In this document: positions 1 through 9,213 of the stretch, piece by piece
Numbering within the stretch: the stretch's first letter is position 1
How the letters are laid out: every line of letters begins with the position of its first letter
NCBI GenBank assembly: GCA_937893675.1
Contig: CALBGI010000062.1
Location: 39,058-103,057 of the forward strand
Reading direction: 5' to 3'
DNA length: 64,000 bases
DNA from: an uncultured Blautia sp.
Lineage (GTDB): Bacteria; Bacillota; Clostridia; Lachnospirales; Lachnospiraceae
Translations under genes and position numbers: made by a program
Notes under the pieces: model-generated
What the model was told of the DNA's origin: nothing
What the model saw: the letters and a program-made list of their open reading frames with translations, nothing else
Database searches by the model: none

Positions 1-1
1 G

Positions 2-967
2 GGAGTGACACTGGCACAGGGAGCGGAGGTGCTGGCGATCTCCTATGCCGTGATCCTTCCGTTTACGCTGAAGTTTGAGACCATGGTGCAGGGGGTGGCG
101 CTGGCGCAGAATCATTCTCTGCCACATCAGCTTCTCATACTCTGGGGGCTGCCGGTTCTGGTGCTCCTGCTGTTTTTTGTCTCTCTGTTCCTGGAGCGGA
201 AAAAACGGGTCACAAGGCCGGATCTGTTTGCCGTGATCCTGGGCCTGTGCGCCATGGGACTGGTGCTGATTCCGGAGCTTGTATATGTGCGGGACATTTA
301 TGAGAACGGAAACGCGAGAGCGAACACCATGTTTAAGCTCACCTATCAGGCGTATATCATGTTCGGCATCGCCATGGGGTATGTGATTTTTCGGCTGTTC
401 ACGGTGACCAGACAGAAAATTTTAAAAGTCCTGGCCGGCATCTGTCTGTTTTTCCTCACCTGGACTGTGGGATATTTCGGAAACTGTGTTTCCTCCTGGT
501 TCGGCAATGTGTGGGAGGTATCCGCATACCAGGGGCTTGACGCCACCACCTATCTGGAAACGGATTTTCCGGCGGATGCCCCGGCCATCCGCTGGCTGAA
601 AGAAAATATAGAGGGCGCCCCGGTGGTTCTGGAGGCGAACGGCGACAGCTACACAGGCTTTGAGCGTGTATCTGCATCCACGGGTCTGCCCACCGTTCTT
701 GGCTGGTATGTGCACGAATGGCTCTGGAGAAATGATGTGGCGGATCTGAACCAGAAGAGCGCGGATATTGAGACGATCTACACCTCCGGGGATGCGGCTG
801 CGGTGCAGAAGCTCCTTGCGCAGTATGAGGTGGAGTATGTGTTTGTAGGTTCCAAGGAGCGGGAAAAATACGCAGAGAGGCTGAACCACGAAACCTTGCA
901 GTCCCTAGGAGAGGTCGTGTATGCCGACGAGGCTTCCGCGACATATATTCTTTGCATTCAACCGTAA
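2..967 (+). CDS. DUF2298-type polytopic membrane protein, C-terminal part
   Basis: The reading frame is open to the left edge, so only the last ~321 residues of a larger protein are visible. They contain several hydrophobic helices (roughly residues 42-62, 75-92, 112-133 and 140-157) followed by a soluble tail of about 150 residues. The stretch ENGNARANTMFKLTYQAY near residue 100 is typical of DUF2298 ('YYY') membrane proteins. These are large, uncharacterised, multi-pass proteins thought to resemble membrane glycosyltransferases; the substrate is unknown. The GTG at position 5 is only an internal codon. The 3' end overlaps the promoter of the next gene. Confidence 0.75.
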   Translation, partial: GVTLAQGAEVLAISYAVILPFTLKFETMVQGVALAQNHSLPHQLLILWGLPVLVLLLFFVSLFLERKKRVTRPDLFAVILGLCAMGLVLIPELVYVRDIYENGNARANTMFKLTYQAYIMFGIAMGYVIFRLFTVTRQKILKVLAGICLFFLTWTVGYFGNCVSSWFGNVWEVSAYQGLDATTYLETDFPADAPAIRWLKENIEGAPVVLEANGDSYTGFERVSASTGLPTVLGWYVHEWLWRNDVADLNQKSADIETIYTSGDAAAVQKLLAQYEVEYVFVGSKEREKYAERLNHETLQSLGEVVYADEASATYILCIQP

Positions 968-980
968 AATCGTGTACAAT
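952..980 (+). promoter_or_regulatory. Promoter of the threonylcarbamoyl-AMP synthase operon
   Basis: TTGCAT (952-957) and TACAAT (975-980) are separated by 17 bp, close to the sigma-A consensus. The site overlaps the end of the upstream membrane-protein gene and lies 36 bp before the next start codon. Confidence 0.6.
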
Positions 981-1016
981 AGAAAAAGAATGTAAATTTG
1001 GAAAGCAGGACAAAGA

Positions 1017-2078
1017 ATGAAAGCAGAAATTGCGGTGATGACCGCAGAACAGATAGACAGAAAGGCCATAGAGCGCGGCGGCGCCATTCTGCGCGGCGGC
1101 GGTCTGGTGGCCTTTCCCACGGAGACTGTTTACGGTCTGGGAGGAGACGCCCTGAATGCGTCTGCCTCAAAAAAAATATATGCGGCGAAGGGCAGGCCGT
1201 CGGACAACCCTTTGATCGTGCATATTGCGGACAGGGCGGCTCTGTCGGCCATTGTGTCGGAGATTCCGCCAAAGGCGCTTGTGCTGGCCGACAAATTCTG
1301 GCCGGGGCCGCTGACCATGATCCTTCCCAAATCTGATCTGGTGCCGAAGGAGACCACGGGAGGCTTAAACAGCGTGGCTGTGCGTTTTCCAAGCGACAGG
1401 ATCGCGCAGGAGCTGATCCTGGCAGCCGGCGGCTATGTGGCTGCGCCCAGCGCCAACACATCCGGGCGCCCGAGCCCCACTACGGCAGCCCATGTGGAGG
1501 AGGATCTGGGAGATGCCATTGATATGATCATCGACGGCGGAGCAGTGGGGATTGGCCTTGAGTCCACCATTGTGGATTTTACCGAGGAGATTCCCGTGGT
1601 GCTGCGGCCGGGCTATATTTCTCTGGAGATGCTTCAGGAAATCCTTGGAGAGGTGCGCATGGACAAGGGGCTTTTAAAGAGCGACAGCGGTGTGCATCCC
1701 AAGGCGCCGGGAATGAAGTACCGTCATTATGCTCCAAAAGCGGAGCTTTCCATTGTGGAGGGTCCCATGGATGCGGTGGTGGATGCCATTAACCGGTTTG
1801 CCCTTGAGGGAGAGGCCAAAGGGCAGTCCATAGGGATCATTGCCTCAGAGGAGACCAAAGACCGGTATCCGAAAGGTATTGTGAAATGTATTGGAAGCCG
1901 GGCAGAGGAAGAGAGCATTGCCCGTCATCTCTATCAGGTGCTCCGGGAGTTTGATGACTGCCAGGTGAGCGCCATTTATTCGGAAGCGTTTTTTACGCCG
2001 CGCATGGGAGCTGCCATTATGAACCGGCTTTTGAAGGCGGCGGGACACAAAATTATTTATCTGGAGGAAAAAATATGA
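1017..2078 (+). CDS. ywlC: L-threonylcarbamoyladenylate synthase (Sua5/YwlC family)
   Basis: This enzyme makes threonylcarbamoyl-AMP from threonine, bicarbonate and ATP, the first step of t6A37 modification of ANN-decoding tRNAs. The 353-residue protein has the two-domain Sua5 architecture: a YrdC domain (about residues 10-200, with PTETVYGLGGDALN near residue 35 and PSANTSGRPSPT in the middle) and a C-terminal Sua5 domain starting after the linker PGMKYRHYAPKAEL. The length fits the Sua5 rather than the short YrdC/TsaC form. The ATG is preceded by AAAGCAGGACAAAGA. The stop codon overlaps the start of rpiB (ATGA), which indicates translational coupling. Confidence 0.93.
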   Translation: MKAEIAVMTAEQIDRKAIERGGAILRGGGLVAFPTETVYGLGGDALNASASKKIYAAKGRPSDNPLIVHIADRAALSAIVSEIPPKALVLADKFWPGPLTMILPKSDLVPKETTGGLNSVAVRFPSDRIAQELILAAGGYVAAPSANTSGRPSPTTAAHVEEDLGDAIDMIIDGGAVGIGLESTIVDFTEEIPVVLRPGYISLEMLQEILGEVRMDKGLLKSDSGVHPKAPGMKYRHYAPKAELSIVEGPMDAVVDAINRFALEGEAKGQSIGIIASEETKDRYPKGIVKCIGSRAEEESIARHLYQVLREFDDCQVSAIYSEAFFTPRMGAAIMNRLLKAAGHKIIYLEEKI

Positions 2079-2503
2079 TAGCACTTGGTTCAGACCACGG
2101 CGGTTATGAATTAAAACAGGAGATTAAAAAATATCTGGACGAGAAGGGACTTGCATACCGGGATTACGGCTGCGACAGCACTGCGGCGGTGGACTATCCC
2201 GTCTATGCCAAAAAGGTAGCGCAGGCCATTCTGGACGGGGAGTGCGAAAAAGGCATCCTCATCTGCGGAACCGGCATCGGCATTTCCATTGCAGCCAACC
2301 GTTTTCCGGGGATCCGGGCTGCCCTGTGCACGGACTGCTTCTGCGCAGAGGCGACAAGACAGCACAATGACGCCAACGTGCTGGCGCTTGGAGGAAGAGT
2401 CGTAGGTCCCGGCCTGGCGGTGAAGATCGTGGATACCTTTTTGAACACACCGTTTTCCGGGGATGAGCGTCATGCCAGAAGGATTTCGCTGATCGAAAAA
2501 TAA
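2075..2503 (+). CDS. rpiB: Ribose-5-phosphate isomerase B
   Basis: The product interconverts ribose 5-phosphate and ribulose 5-phosphate in the pentose phosphate pathway. The 142 residues match the RpiB/LacAB fold: GSDHGGYELK at the N-terminus, CGTGIGISIAANR with the likely base Cys64, and RQHNDANVLALGGRVVG with His97. The start overlaps the ywlC stop by four bases. A closely related LacA/LacB or allose-phosphate isomerase is possible, but no sugar-specific genes lie nearby. Confidence 0.93.
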   Translation: MIALGSDHGGYELKQEIKKYLDEKGLAYRDYGCDSTAAVDYPVYAKKVAQAILDGECEKGILICGTGIGISIAANRFPGIRAALCTDCFCAEATRQHNDANVLALGGRVVGPGLAVKIVDTFLNTPFSGDERHARRISLIEK

Positions 2504-2550
2504 GATTTGAAAAGAGCACACTTTTTTGGTAAGGTAAGGGAGGTACGATT

Positions 2551-3045
2551 ATGGAGAAGAGCTGTGAGAAACGGAGAGATTATCTTTCCTGGGATGAGTA
2601 TTTTATGGGTGTGGCCATGCTTTCGGGGATGCGCTCCAAAGACCCCCACTCCCAGGTGGGCGCCTGTATTGTGAGTCAGGACAACAAGATCCTGTCCATG
2701 GGCTACAACGGATTTCCCATGGGGTGCTCCGATGATGAGTTTCCGTGGAACCGGGAAGGCGATGAGCTCCATACAAAGTACCTCTATGTAACACACAGCG
2801 AGCTGAATGCGATCTTGAACTACCGCGGGGGAAGCCTGGAGGGCTCAAAGCTTTATGTTTCTCTGTTTCCCTGCAATGAGTGCGCCAAGGCGATCATCCA
2901 GGCGGGGATCAAGACCATCGTTTATGACAGTGACAAATACGCGGATACCCCGTCTGTGATAGCCTCCAAGCGGATGCTGGACGCAGCGGGTGTGCGGTAT
3001 TATAAATACACCCGGACAGGAAAAGAGATTACGATCCGGGTATAA
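2551..3045 (+). CDS. comEB: Deoxycytidylate deaminase (ComEB family)
   Basis: This protein is predicted to deaminate dCMP to dUMP, feeding dTMP synthesis. The 164 residues show the zinc-dependent cytidine deaminase signature: THSELNAI (His82, Glu84) followed by PCNECAK (Cys108, Cys111). SQVGACIVSQDNKILSMGYN is the usual substrate-pocket strand. The ATG follows GGTAAGGGAGGTACGATT. It lies 47 bp after rpiB in the same direction, probably in one operon. The first motif residue pair is HSE rather than the common HAE, which is normal in dCMP deaminases. Confidence 0.9.
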   Translation: MEKSCEKRRDYLSWDEYFMGVAMLSGMRSKDPHSQVGACIVSQDNKILSMGYNGFPMGCSDDEFPWNREGDELHTKYLYVTHSELNAILNYRGGSLEGSKLYVSLFPCNECAKAIIQAGIKTIVYDSDKYADTPSVIASKRMLDAAGVRYYKYTRTGKEITIRV

Positions 3046-3074
3046 GCAATGAGAGAAAAAGGAGAACAAGAATC

Positions 3075-4514
3075 ATGGCAAAGGACAAGAAACTGGTAGA
3101 GGCGATCACCTCCATGGAGGAGGATTTCGCACAATGGTATACGGATGTGGTAAAAAAAGCAGAGCTCTGCGATTACACCAGTGTAAAGGGCTGCATGGTG
3201 ATCAAGCCCGCAGGCTATGCCATCTGGGAAAATATCCAGAATGAGCTGGACAGACGGTTTAAGGAAACGGGAGTGCAGAATGTGTACATGCCGATGTTTA
3301 TCCCGGAATCTCTGCTGCAGAGAGAAAAGGACCATGTGGAGGGCTTTGCACCGGAGGTTGCCTGGGTGACTCACGGAGGTCTGGAGCCGCTGCAGGAACG
3401 TCTCTGTGTACGTCCTACCTCTGAGACGCTGTTCTGCGATTTTTATCAGAAGGAAATCCAGTCTCACAGAGATCTGCCGAAGGTATATAACCAGTGGTGT
3501 TCCGTTGTGCGCTGGGAAAAAACAACACGTCCGTTCCTCCGCTCCCGCGAGTTTTTGTGGCAGGAGGGCCATACGGCTCACGCAACTGCCGAGGAAGCAG
3601 AGGAGCGCACCATTCAGATGCTGAACGTGTACGCGGATTTCTGCGAACAGGTTCTGGCAATCCCGGTTGTGAAGGGACAGAAGACGGACAAGGAAAAATT
3701 TGCCGGCGCAGAGGCGACCTATACGATCGAGGCGCTGATGCACGATGGAAAAGCGCTGCAGTCCGGTACCAGCCATAACTTCGGCGACGGCTTTGCAAAA
3801 GCCTTTGGCATTCAGTATACAGATAAAGAAAACAAGCTTCAGTATGTGCACCAGACCTCCTGGGGCATGACCACCCGTATGATCGGCGCGATCATCATGG
3901 TGCATGGAGATAACAGTGGACTGGTGCTTCCGCCAAGGATCGCACCGGTACAGGCAGTGGTGATTCCCATTCAGCAGCGCAAGGAAGGCGTTCTCGAAAA
4001 AGCGGACGAGCTGTTTGCCGCTCTGAAGGCTGCCGGTATCCGCGCGAAGGTGGACGATACGGACAAGAGCCCGGGATTCAAATTTGCGGAGCAGGAGATG
4101 CGCGGCATTCCGGTGCGTATCGAATGCGGCCCCAAGGATATCGAAAACGGCCAGGCTGTCATCTGCCGCCGCGATACCAGAGAGAAATATGTGGTTTCCT
4201 TCGAGGAGCTTCCGGCAAAGGTACAGGAGATCCTCGATACCATGCAGGTGGATATGCTGGAGCGGGCGCGGGCGCACAGAGACGCACACACCTATGTGGC
4301 TACGGATTATGAAACATTTAAGGACACCATCAACAACAAGCCGGGCTTTGTAAAAGCCATGTGGTGCGGCTGCCGCGAATGCGAGGACAAGATCAAAGAG
4401 GATGTGCAGGCAACCTCCAGATGTATGCCCTTTGAGCAGGAACAGCTTTCCGATACCTGTGTGTGCTGCGGCAAACCGGCGAAGAAGATGGTATATTGGG
4501 GACGAGCTTATTAA
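3075..4514 (+). CDS. proS: Prolyl-tRNA synthetase, short archaeal/eukaryote-like type
   Basis: This enzyme charges tRNA-Pro with proline. The 479-residue length, the lack of the ~180-residue editing insertion of E. coli-type ProRS, and a C-terminal Cys-rich zinc region (CGCRECEDKI ... CVCCGKPAKK) ending in WGRAY identify the ProS type 3 form found in archaea, eukaryotes and some Firmicutes. Class II motif 2 is seen as RWEKTTRPFLRSREFLWQEG and motif 3 as the glycine-rich strand GMTTRMIGAIIMVHGDNSGL. The start follows AGGAGAACAAGAATC. The stop codon TAA shares its last base with the ATG of cca. Confidence 0.95.
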   Translation: MAKDKKLVEAITSMEEDFAQWYTDVVKKAELCDYTSVKGCMVIKPAGYAIWENIQNELDRRFKETGVQNVYMPMFIPESLLQREKDHVEGFAPEVAWVTHGGLEPLQERLCVRPTSETLFCDFYQKEIQSHRDLPKVYNQWCSVVRWEKTTRPFLRSREFLWQEGHTAHATAEEAEERTIQMLNVYADFCEQVLAIPVVKGQKTDKEKFAGAEATYTIEALMHDGKALQSGTSHNFGDGFAKAFGIQYTDKENKLQYVHQTSWGMTTRMIGAIIMVHGDNSGLVLPPRIAPVQAVVIPIQQRKEGVLEKADELFAALKAAGIRAKVDDTDKSPGFKFAEQEMRGIPVRIECGPKDIENGQAVICRRDTREKYVVSFEELPAKVQEILDTMQVDMLERARAHRDAHTYVATDYETFKDTINNKPGFVKAMWCGCRECEDKIKEDVQATSRCMPFEQEQLSDTCVCCGKPAKKMVYWGRAY

Positions 4515-5845
4515 TGAAGAAACTTGCCATACCAAACAAGGTTGGAAAAATCATCGGAATTCTGGAGCAGGCAGGCTTTGAGGCTTATGCGGTAGGCGGC
4601 TGTGTCCGGGACAGTCTTCTGGGAAGAACGCCGGACGACTGGGACATTACCACCTCCGCCACGCCGGAGCAGGTGAAGGCATTGTTTTACCGGACAGTGG
4701 ATACGGGGCTTGCCCATGGCACAGTGACGGTGCTGATGGATAAGGAAGGGTTTGAGGTCACCACTTACCGGGTGGATGGGGACTATGAGGACGGACGCCA
4801 TCCCAAAGAAGTGACCTTTACCGCCAGTCTGGCGGAAGACCTGAAGCGCCGGGACTTTACCATCAACGCCATGGCCTACAATCCACGGACAGGCCTTGTG
4901 GATCTGTATGAGGGTATCCGGGATCTGCAGGAAAAAACCATTCGCTGCGTGGGGAATGCGCGCGAGCGATTCAGTGAGGATGCGCTTCGGATTTTGCGGG
5001 CTGTGCGTTTTTCGGCACAGCTCGGTTTTTCTGTGGAAGATAAAACAAAAGAGGCGCTTTCCCAGCTGGCGCCGAATCTTAAATATGTCAGCGCAGAGCG
5101 GATTCAGACAGAGCTTTTGAAGCTTCTGGTATCGCCGCATCCGGATTACCTGCGGCTGGCCTGGGAGGCGGGGATCACGGCACAGTTTCTGCCGGAGTTT
5201 GACGCTTCCATGAAAACAGAGCAGAATACGCCGCATCACTGTTATACGGTGGGGGAGCATACTCTGCAGAGCCTTCTTTTGGTGCGGGCGGACAAGGTGC
5301 TGCGGCTCACCATGCTGCTTCACGACCTGGGAAAGCCGGTGGTGAAAAAGACAGACGAAACCGGGAGGGATCATTTTAAGCTTCACGGAGCAGAGAGCGA
5401 ACGCCTGGCGAAGCTCATTCTGCGCCGCTTAAAGCTTGACAACGATACCATCGGAAAGGTCTGCCGCCTGGTGCGCTGGCACGATTACCGGCCGGAGCCG
5501 GAGATGAAAGCGGTGCGCCTGGCCGTGAACCGTATCGGGGAAGATCTGTTTCCGCTTTATCTGGAGGTGCAGAGGGCGGACGTCCTGGCACAGAGCTTGT
5601 ACCGCAGAGAAGAAAAGCTTGGCCGCCTTGCAGCAGTGGGCCAGTGTTACCGGGAAATCTGCGAGAAGGGGCAGTGTGTATCCCTGAAAAACCTGGCGGT
5701 GACGGGAAAGGATCTGATCGCGGCAGGGATCGCGCCGGGTCCTCATCTTGGCGAGCTTCTGGAGGCGCTTTTGCAGAGCGTCCTGGAAGAGCCGGACTTA
5801 AATCAAAAAGAAACGCTTCTTACTCTTGTGTCCTCCCTGCAGTGA
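4514..5845 (+). CDS. cca: CCA tRNA nucleotidyltransferase
   Basis: The product adds or repairs the 3' CCA end of tRNAs. At 443 residues it has the nucleotidyltransferase head (GGCVRDSLLG, then the metal-binding DWDITTS), a tRNA-binding middle (RRDFTINAMAY, EDALRILRAVRFSAQLGF) and a C-terminal HD domain with LLHDLGKP. I chose the ATG at 4514, which overlaps the proS stop (TAATG); an upstream in-frame ATG at 4463 would run 51 bases into proS and add a non-conserved leader. The HD domain suggests extra phosphatase or phosphodiesterase activity, as in some bacterial CCA enzymes. Confidence 0.93.
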   Translation: MKKLAIPNKVGKIIGILEQAGFEAYAVGGCVRDSLLGRTPDDWDITTSATPEQVKALFYRTVDTGLAHGTVTVLMDKEGFEVTTYRVDGDYEDGRHPKEVTFTASLAEDLKRRDFTINAMAYNPRTGLVDLYEGIRDLQEKTIRCVGNARERFSEDALRILRAVRFSAQLGFSVEDKTKEALSQLAPNLKYVSAERIQTELLKLLVSPHPDYLRLAWEAGITAQFLPEFDASMKTEQNTPHHCYTVGEHTLQSLLLVRADKVLRLTMLLHDLGKPVVKKTDETGRDHFKLHGAESERLAKLILRRLKLDNDTIGKVCRLVRWHDYRPEPEMKAVRLAVNRIGEDLFPLYLEVQRADVLAQSLYRREEKLGRLAAVGQCYREICEKGQCVSLKNLAVTGKDLIAAGIAPGPHLGELLEALLQSVLEEPDLNQKETLLTLVSSLQ

Positions 5846-5858
5846 GCGGGGAGGACAC
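5828..5858 (+). other. Perfect 10-bp inverted repeat over the cca stop codon
   Basis: GTGTCCTCCC (5828-5837) pairs exactly with GGGAGGACAC (5849-5858) around an 11-base loop that contains the cca stop. There is no following T-run, so it is more likely an mRNA 3' stabiliser or weak terminator than a strong intrinsic terminator. Confidence 0.5.
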
Positions 5859-5921
5859 GCGCATATCCTCCTTTTGGTGTACATAAGATAGAAGGTACAA
5901 AGACAAGAGGGGGATATTGTA

Positions 5922-6905
5922 TTGTATGATTACGGATTGAGCACGCTGGAACAGTATCATTTGACCGCCCGTGCTTCCTGGCGCACCAGAGGCGCGCTTT
6001 TGTGTCAGACGGAAAAAGGGCTTCTGATCCTGCGGGAATTCAACGGCTCTGAAAAAAAGCTGGGAAGGCAGCAGGAGCTTTTGCAGAAGCTTCAGGACGC
6101 TGGATGCCTGGTGGATACCTATCTGGAAAACGCGGATGGAATGCTGGTGAGCAGAGACAAGGATGATATTGGCTTCACTCTGCAGAACTGGTACGAGGGA
6201 CGGGAATGTGACACCCGGAATCCGGAGGATATCATAAAAAGCGTCTCCTTGCTGGCGAAAATGCACAAAAGCCTGCGCCTTGCACCGGAAGAGGATTACC
6301 GGGAAAAACCGCTGGGGGAAGAATTTTTGCGGCACAATCAGGAGCTTCGGAAAATTCGGAAATTTATCCGCAAAAAAGGAGCCTCCAATCTTTTTGAAAA
6401 GGAATTTCTGGGAAGTGTGGAGGAGTTTCTGAAAAAGGGTGAGGAAGCGCTGGAGCTTTTGCGGCAGTCTTCCTATGAAAAACTGCGGCAGGAGGCGATG
6501 CAGGAGGGGCGGGTATGTCACGGGGAATTTAACCAGCATAATGTGCTCATTTTGAAAAACGATACGGCAGCAACGCACTTTGAGCGGTGGAAATTTGACC
6601 TGCAGATTGGAGATCTGTACTGCTTTATGCGGAAGGTTCTGGAAAAATGTGCCTGGGATCTGCCATTGGCGCGCCGGATGCTTCTTGCCTACCACAGAGT
6701 CAACCCGATCTCAGAGGCAGAGTGGGAAAACCTGCGGGTGCGTTTTACCTATCCGGAAAAATACTGGAAGCTTGCAAATTATTATTATTCCCACAATAAA
6801 GCGTGGATTTCCGAGAAAAATATCGAAAAACTGAAAAAACTGAAAAAGCAGCAGGAGGTCTGGCAGGATTTTGCGCAGCGCTGCTTTGAAAAGTACCCCT
6901 ATTAG
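5922..6905 (+). CDS. CotS-family spore-coat kinase-like protein
   Basis: This 327-residue protein belongs to the CotS/YutH branch of aminoglycoside-phosphotransferase-like kinases, members of which sit in the spore coat. The C-terminal block FDLQIGDLYCFMRKVLEK followed by YPEKYWKLANYYYSHNKAWI is characteristic of that family. The catalytic loop reads HGEFNQHNVL (His200-Leu209), with Glu202 where kinases have Asp, so catalytic ability is doubtful. The start is TTG at 5922 behind AAGAGGGGGA; the ATG at 5926 is out of frame. Its substrate, if any, is unknown. Confidence 0.75.
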   Translation: MYDYGLSTLEQYHLTARASWRTRGALLCQTEKGLLILREFNGSEKKLGRQQELLQKLQDAGCLVDTYLENADGMLVSRDKDDIGFTLQNWYEGRECDTRNPEDIIKSVSLLAKMHKSLRLAPEEDYREKPLGEEFLRHNQELRKIRKFIRKKGASNLFEKEFLGSVEEFLKKGEEALELLRQSSYEKLRQEAMQEGRVCHGEFNQHNVLILKNDTAATHFERWKFDLQIGDLYCFMRKVLEKCAWDLPLARRMLLAYHRVNPISEAEWENLRVRFTYPEKYWKLANYYYSHNKAWISEKNIEKLKKLKKQQEVWQDFAQRCFEKYPY

Positions 6906-6991
6906 AAAGAGAAATGGCTGTTTTTTCTTTCTTTTTTTATGGGTGTGTTATATAATGAAGAAAAATACAAATGTACAGGGAGGTATACGCT

Positions 6992-8722
6992 ATGGATTAT
7001 AGAGAGGTTTATCAGGAATGGCTTGAAAATCCATATTTTGATGACAGCACGAAGGAAGAGCTTCGGGCTGTGGAAAAGGACGAAAAAGAAATCGAAGAAC
7101 GTTTTTACATGGATCTGGAGTTTGGAACCGCGGGACTTCGCGGGATCATCGGCGCGGGAACCAACCGTATGAATATTTATGTAGTGCGCCGTGCGACCCA
7201 GGGACTTGCCAACTATATTGCAAAGGTGAACAAACAGTCTCAGGGCGTGGCGATCGCCTATGATTCCCGTCATATGTCTCCGGAGTTTGCCAGAGAGGCA
7301 GCGCTGTGTCTGGCAGCCAACGGGATCAAGGCATATATTTTTGAGTCCCTGCGCCCAACGCCGGAGCTTTCCTTTGCGGTGCGTCATTTGGGCTGTGCGG
7401 CCGGCATCAATATCACTGCCAGCCATAATCCGCCGGAATACAATGGCTACAAGGTTTACTGGGAGGACGGCGCGCAGATCACACCGCCGCATGATACCGG
7501 GATCATGGCAGAGGTAAAGGCGATCTCTGATTGGAATACGGTCAAGACCATGGACAAAGAAGCCGCAGAGGCGAAGGGTCTCTACGAAGTCATCGGACAG
7601 GCTGTGGATGACGCCTACATCGCAGAGCTGAAAAAACAGGTCATTCATATGGATGCCATCGAGGCTGAGGGCAGGAACCTTAAGATCGTGTACTCACCTC
7701 TTCACGGAACCGGCAATATTCCGGCGAGAAGAATCTTAAAGGAGCTGGGCTTTGCGAACGTTTATGTGGTAAGAGAGCAGGAGCTTCCGGATGGAAACTT
7801 TCCAACCGTGAGCTATCCCAATCCGGAGGCGGCGGAGGCCTTTGAGCTGGGGCTTGCGCTGGCAAAAGAGGTTGACGCGGATCTGGTGCTTGCCACCGAC
7901 CCGGACGCGGACAGACTGGGTGTGCGTGTAAAAGACAAAAACGGCGAATATCATGACCTCACCGGAAATATGTCCGGATGTCTTCTGGCAAACTATGAGC
8001 TGAGCCAGAGAAAAGCCACTTCAGGACTTCCGGAGGACGGTGCGCTTATTAAGACTATTGTAACCACCAATCTGGCAGATGCCATCGGCAAGGGATACGG
8101 CGTCGATGTGATCGAGGTTCTCACTGGCTTTAAGTTTATCGGGCAGCAGATCCTGGGCTTTGAGAACAGTGGAAAAGGAACCTATCTTTTTGGATTTGAA
8201 GAAAGCTACGGCTGTCTGATCGGAACCTATGCAAGGGATAAGGACGCCATTGTTGCGACCATGGCGCTCTGCGAGGCGGCTGCCTACTACAAAACCCAGG
8301 GCAAGACGCTGTGGGATGCCATGATCGATATGTATGAGGAATTTGGTTACTACAAGGATGACATCCAGTCTGTCACCCTCAAGGGAATCGAGGGCCTTCA
8401 GAAGATCCAGGAGATCATGGACACGCTTCGCAAAAATCCGCCGGCAGAATTTGCAGGACGCAAGGTTGTGGCTGCCCGGGATTACAAGCAGGATACCATA
8501 CGGAATCTGGAGACAGGCGAGGTGAAACCCACCGGACTTCCCAATTCCAACGTGCTTTATTATGAGCTTACCGACGATGCGTGGGTATGTGTCCGCCCGT
8601 CCGGAACAGAGCCAAAGGTAAAATTCTACTACGGAATCAAAGGAAGCTCCCTCGCGGACGCAGATGAAAAATCTGCAAAAATGGGAGAAGCCATCCTGCA
8701 ACTTGTAAATTCCATGCTGTAA
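6992..8722 (+). CDS. pgcA: Alpha-phosphoglucomutase / phosphomannomutase
   Basis: This enzyme interconverts glucose 1- and 6-phosphate (or mannose phosphates), supplying precursors for cell-wall glycolipids and glycogen. The 576 residues contain the phosphoserine loop ITASHNPPEYNG (Ser about residue 144), the metal loop DPDADRLGVRV, the sugar-specificity loop GFEESYG and the phosphate-binding loop RPSGTEPKVKFYYG, in the order of the alpha-D-phosphohexomutase family. I prefer ATG 6992 because AGGGAGG (6977-6983) precedes it; the ATG at 6971 lies before that ribosome binding site. A TATAAT hexamer at 6951-6956 suggests a promoter just upstream. Confidence 0.92.
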   Translation: MDYREVYQEWLENPYFDDSTKEELRAVEKDEKEIEERFYMDLEFGTAGLRGIIGAGTNRMNIYVVRRATQGLANYIAKVNKQSQGVAIAYDSRHMSPEFAREAALCLAANGIKAYIFESLRPTPELSFAVRHLGCAAGINITASHNPPEYNGYKVYWEDGAQITPPHDTGIMAEVKAISDWNTVKTMDKEAAEAKGLYEVIGQAVDDAYIAELKKQVIHMDAIEAEGRNLKIVYSPLHGTGNIPARRILKELGFANVYVVREQELPDGNFPTVSYPNPEAAEAFELGLALAKEVDADLVLATDPDADRLGVRVKDKNGEYHDLTGNMSGCLLANYELSQRKATSGLPEDGALIKTIVTTNLADAIGKGYGVDVIEVLTGFKFIGQQILGFENSGKGTYLFGFEESYGCLIGTYARDKDAIVATMALCEAAAYYKTQGKTLWDAMIDMYEEFGYYKDDIQSVTLKGIEGLQKIQEIMDTLRKNPPAEFAGRKVVAARDYKQDTIRNLETGEVKPTGLPNSNVLYYELTDDAWVCVRPSGTEPKVKFYYGIKGSSLADADEKSAKMGEAILQLVNSML

Positions 8723-8734
8723 GAGTGAAGCATC

Positions 8735-9154
8735 ATGGAAACGTACACCTTTGAGGAATTTGTGGAAGTCGTCCGGCTGCTTCGTGAGAGATGTCCCTGG
8801 GACAGCGTGCAGACCCACAAAAGTCTGGAGAGCTGTCTGAAGGACGAAACAGAAGAAGTGCTGGAGGGAATCGCCATTCTTGAAAAAAATGGGGATGGCG
8901 ATAACCTTTGCGAGGAATTGGGAGATCTGCTTCTGCAGGTGGTGCTGCACAGCGTGATCGCGCAGGAGGAAGGGCTGTTCACCATAGAAGATGTGATCAC
9001 CGGGATCTGTGCCAAAATGAAATACCGGCATCCCAGGATTTTTGCGCCGGAAAATGAAGCGGCAGCAAAGCTGTCTTGGGAGGAATTAAAGCGCTTGGAA
9101 AAAGAAAAAAGAGCCTCTGGAAAATCATGTAAAAACTACAGTAATCTTGTCTGA
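8735..9154 (+). CDS. mazG: Single-domain MazG nucleotide pyrophosphohydrolase
   Basis: MazG-type enzymes hydrolyse nucleoside triphosphates to monophosphates and help remove aberrant nucleotides. The 139 residues carry one MazG domain with the metal-binding helices ETEEVLE (about residues 35-41) and EELGDLL (about 60-66). This is about half the length of two-domain MazG of E. coli and of the C-terminal part of B. subtilis YabN, but single-domain forms are common in Clostridia. It follows pgcA by 12 bp. Position just upstream of hup matches the yabN-yabO-yabP order of other spore formers. Confidence 0.85.
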   Translation: METYTFEEFVEVVRLLRERCPWDSVQTHKSLESCLKDETEEVLEGIAILEKNGDGDNLCEELGDLLLQVVLHSVIAQEEGLFTIEDVITGICAKMKYRHPRIFAPENEAAAKLSWEELKRLEKEKRASGKSCKNYSNLV

Positions 9155-9171
9155 AATCAAAAGGAAAATCC

Positions 9172-9200
9172 TTGACAGACAAGACAAAAGGGTATATAAA
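9172..9200 (+). promoter_or_regulatory. Strong hup promoter
   Basis: TTGACA (9172-9177) and TATAAA (9195-9200) are 17 bp apart. The -35 is a perfect consensus, in keeping with the high expression expected of HU. Confidence 0.8.
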
Positions 9201-9213
9201 TATAATGATAGCG

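Noticed and set aside
3000..4535. 511-residue open frame on the minus strand across proS
   Set aside because: It mirrors the well-supported proS gene, has no ribosome binding site and shows no recognisable domain; long antisense frames are common in G/C-rich codon-biased genes.
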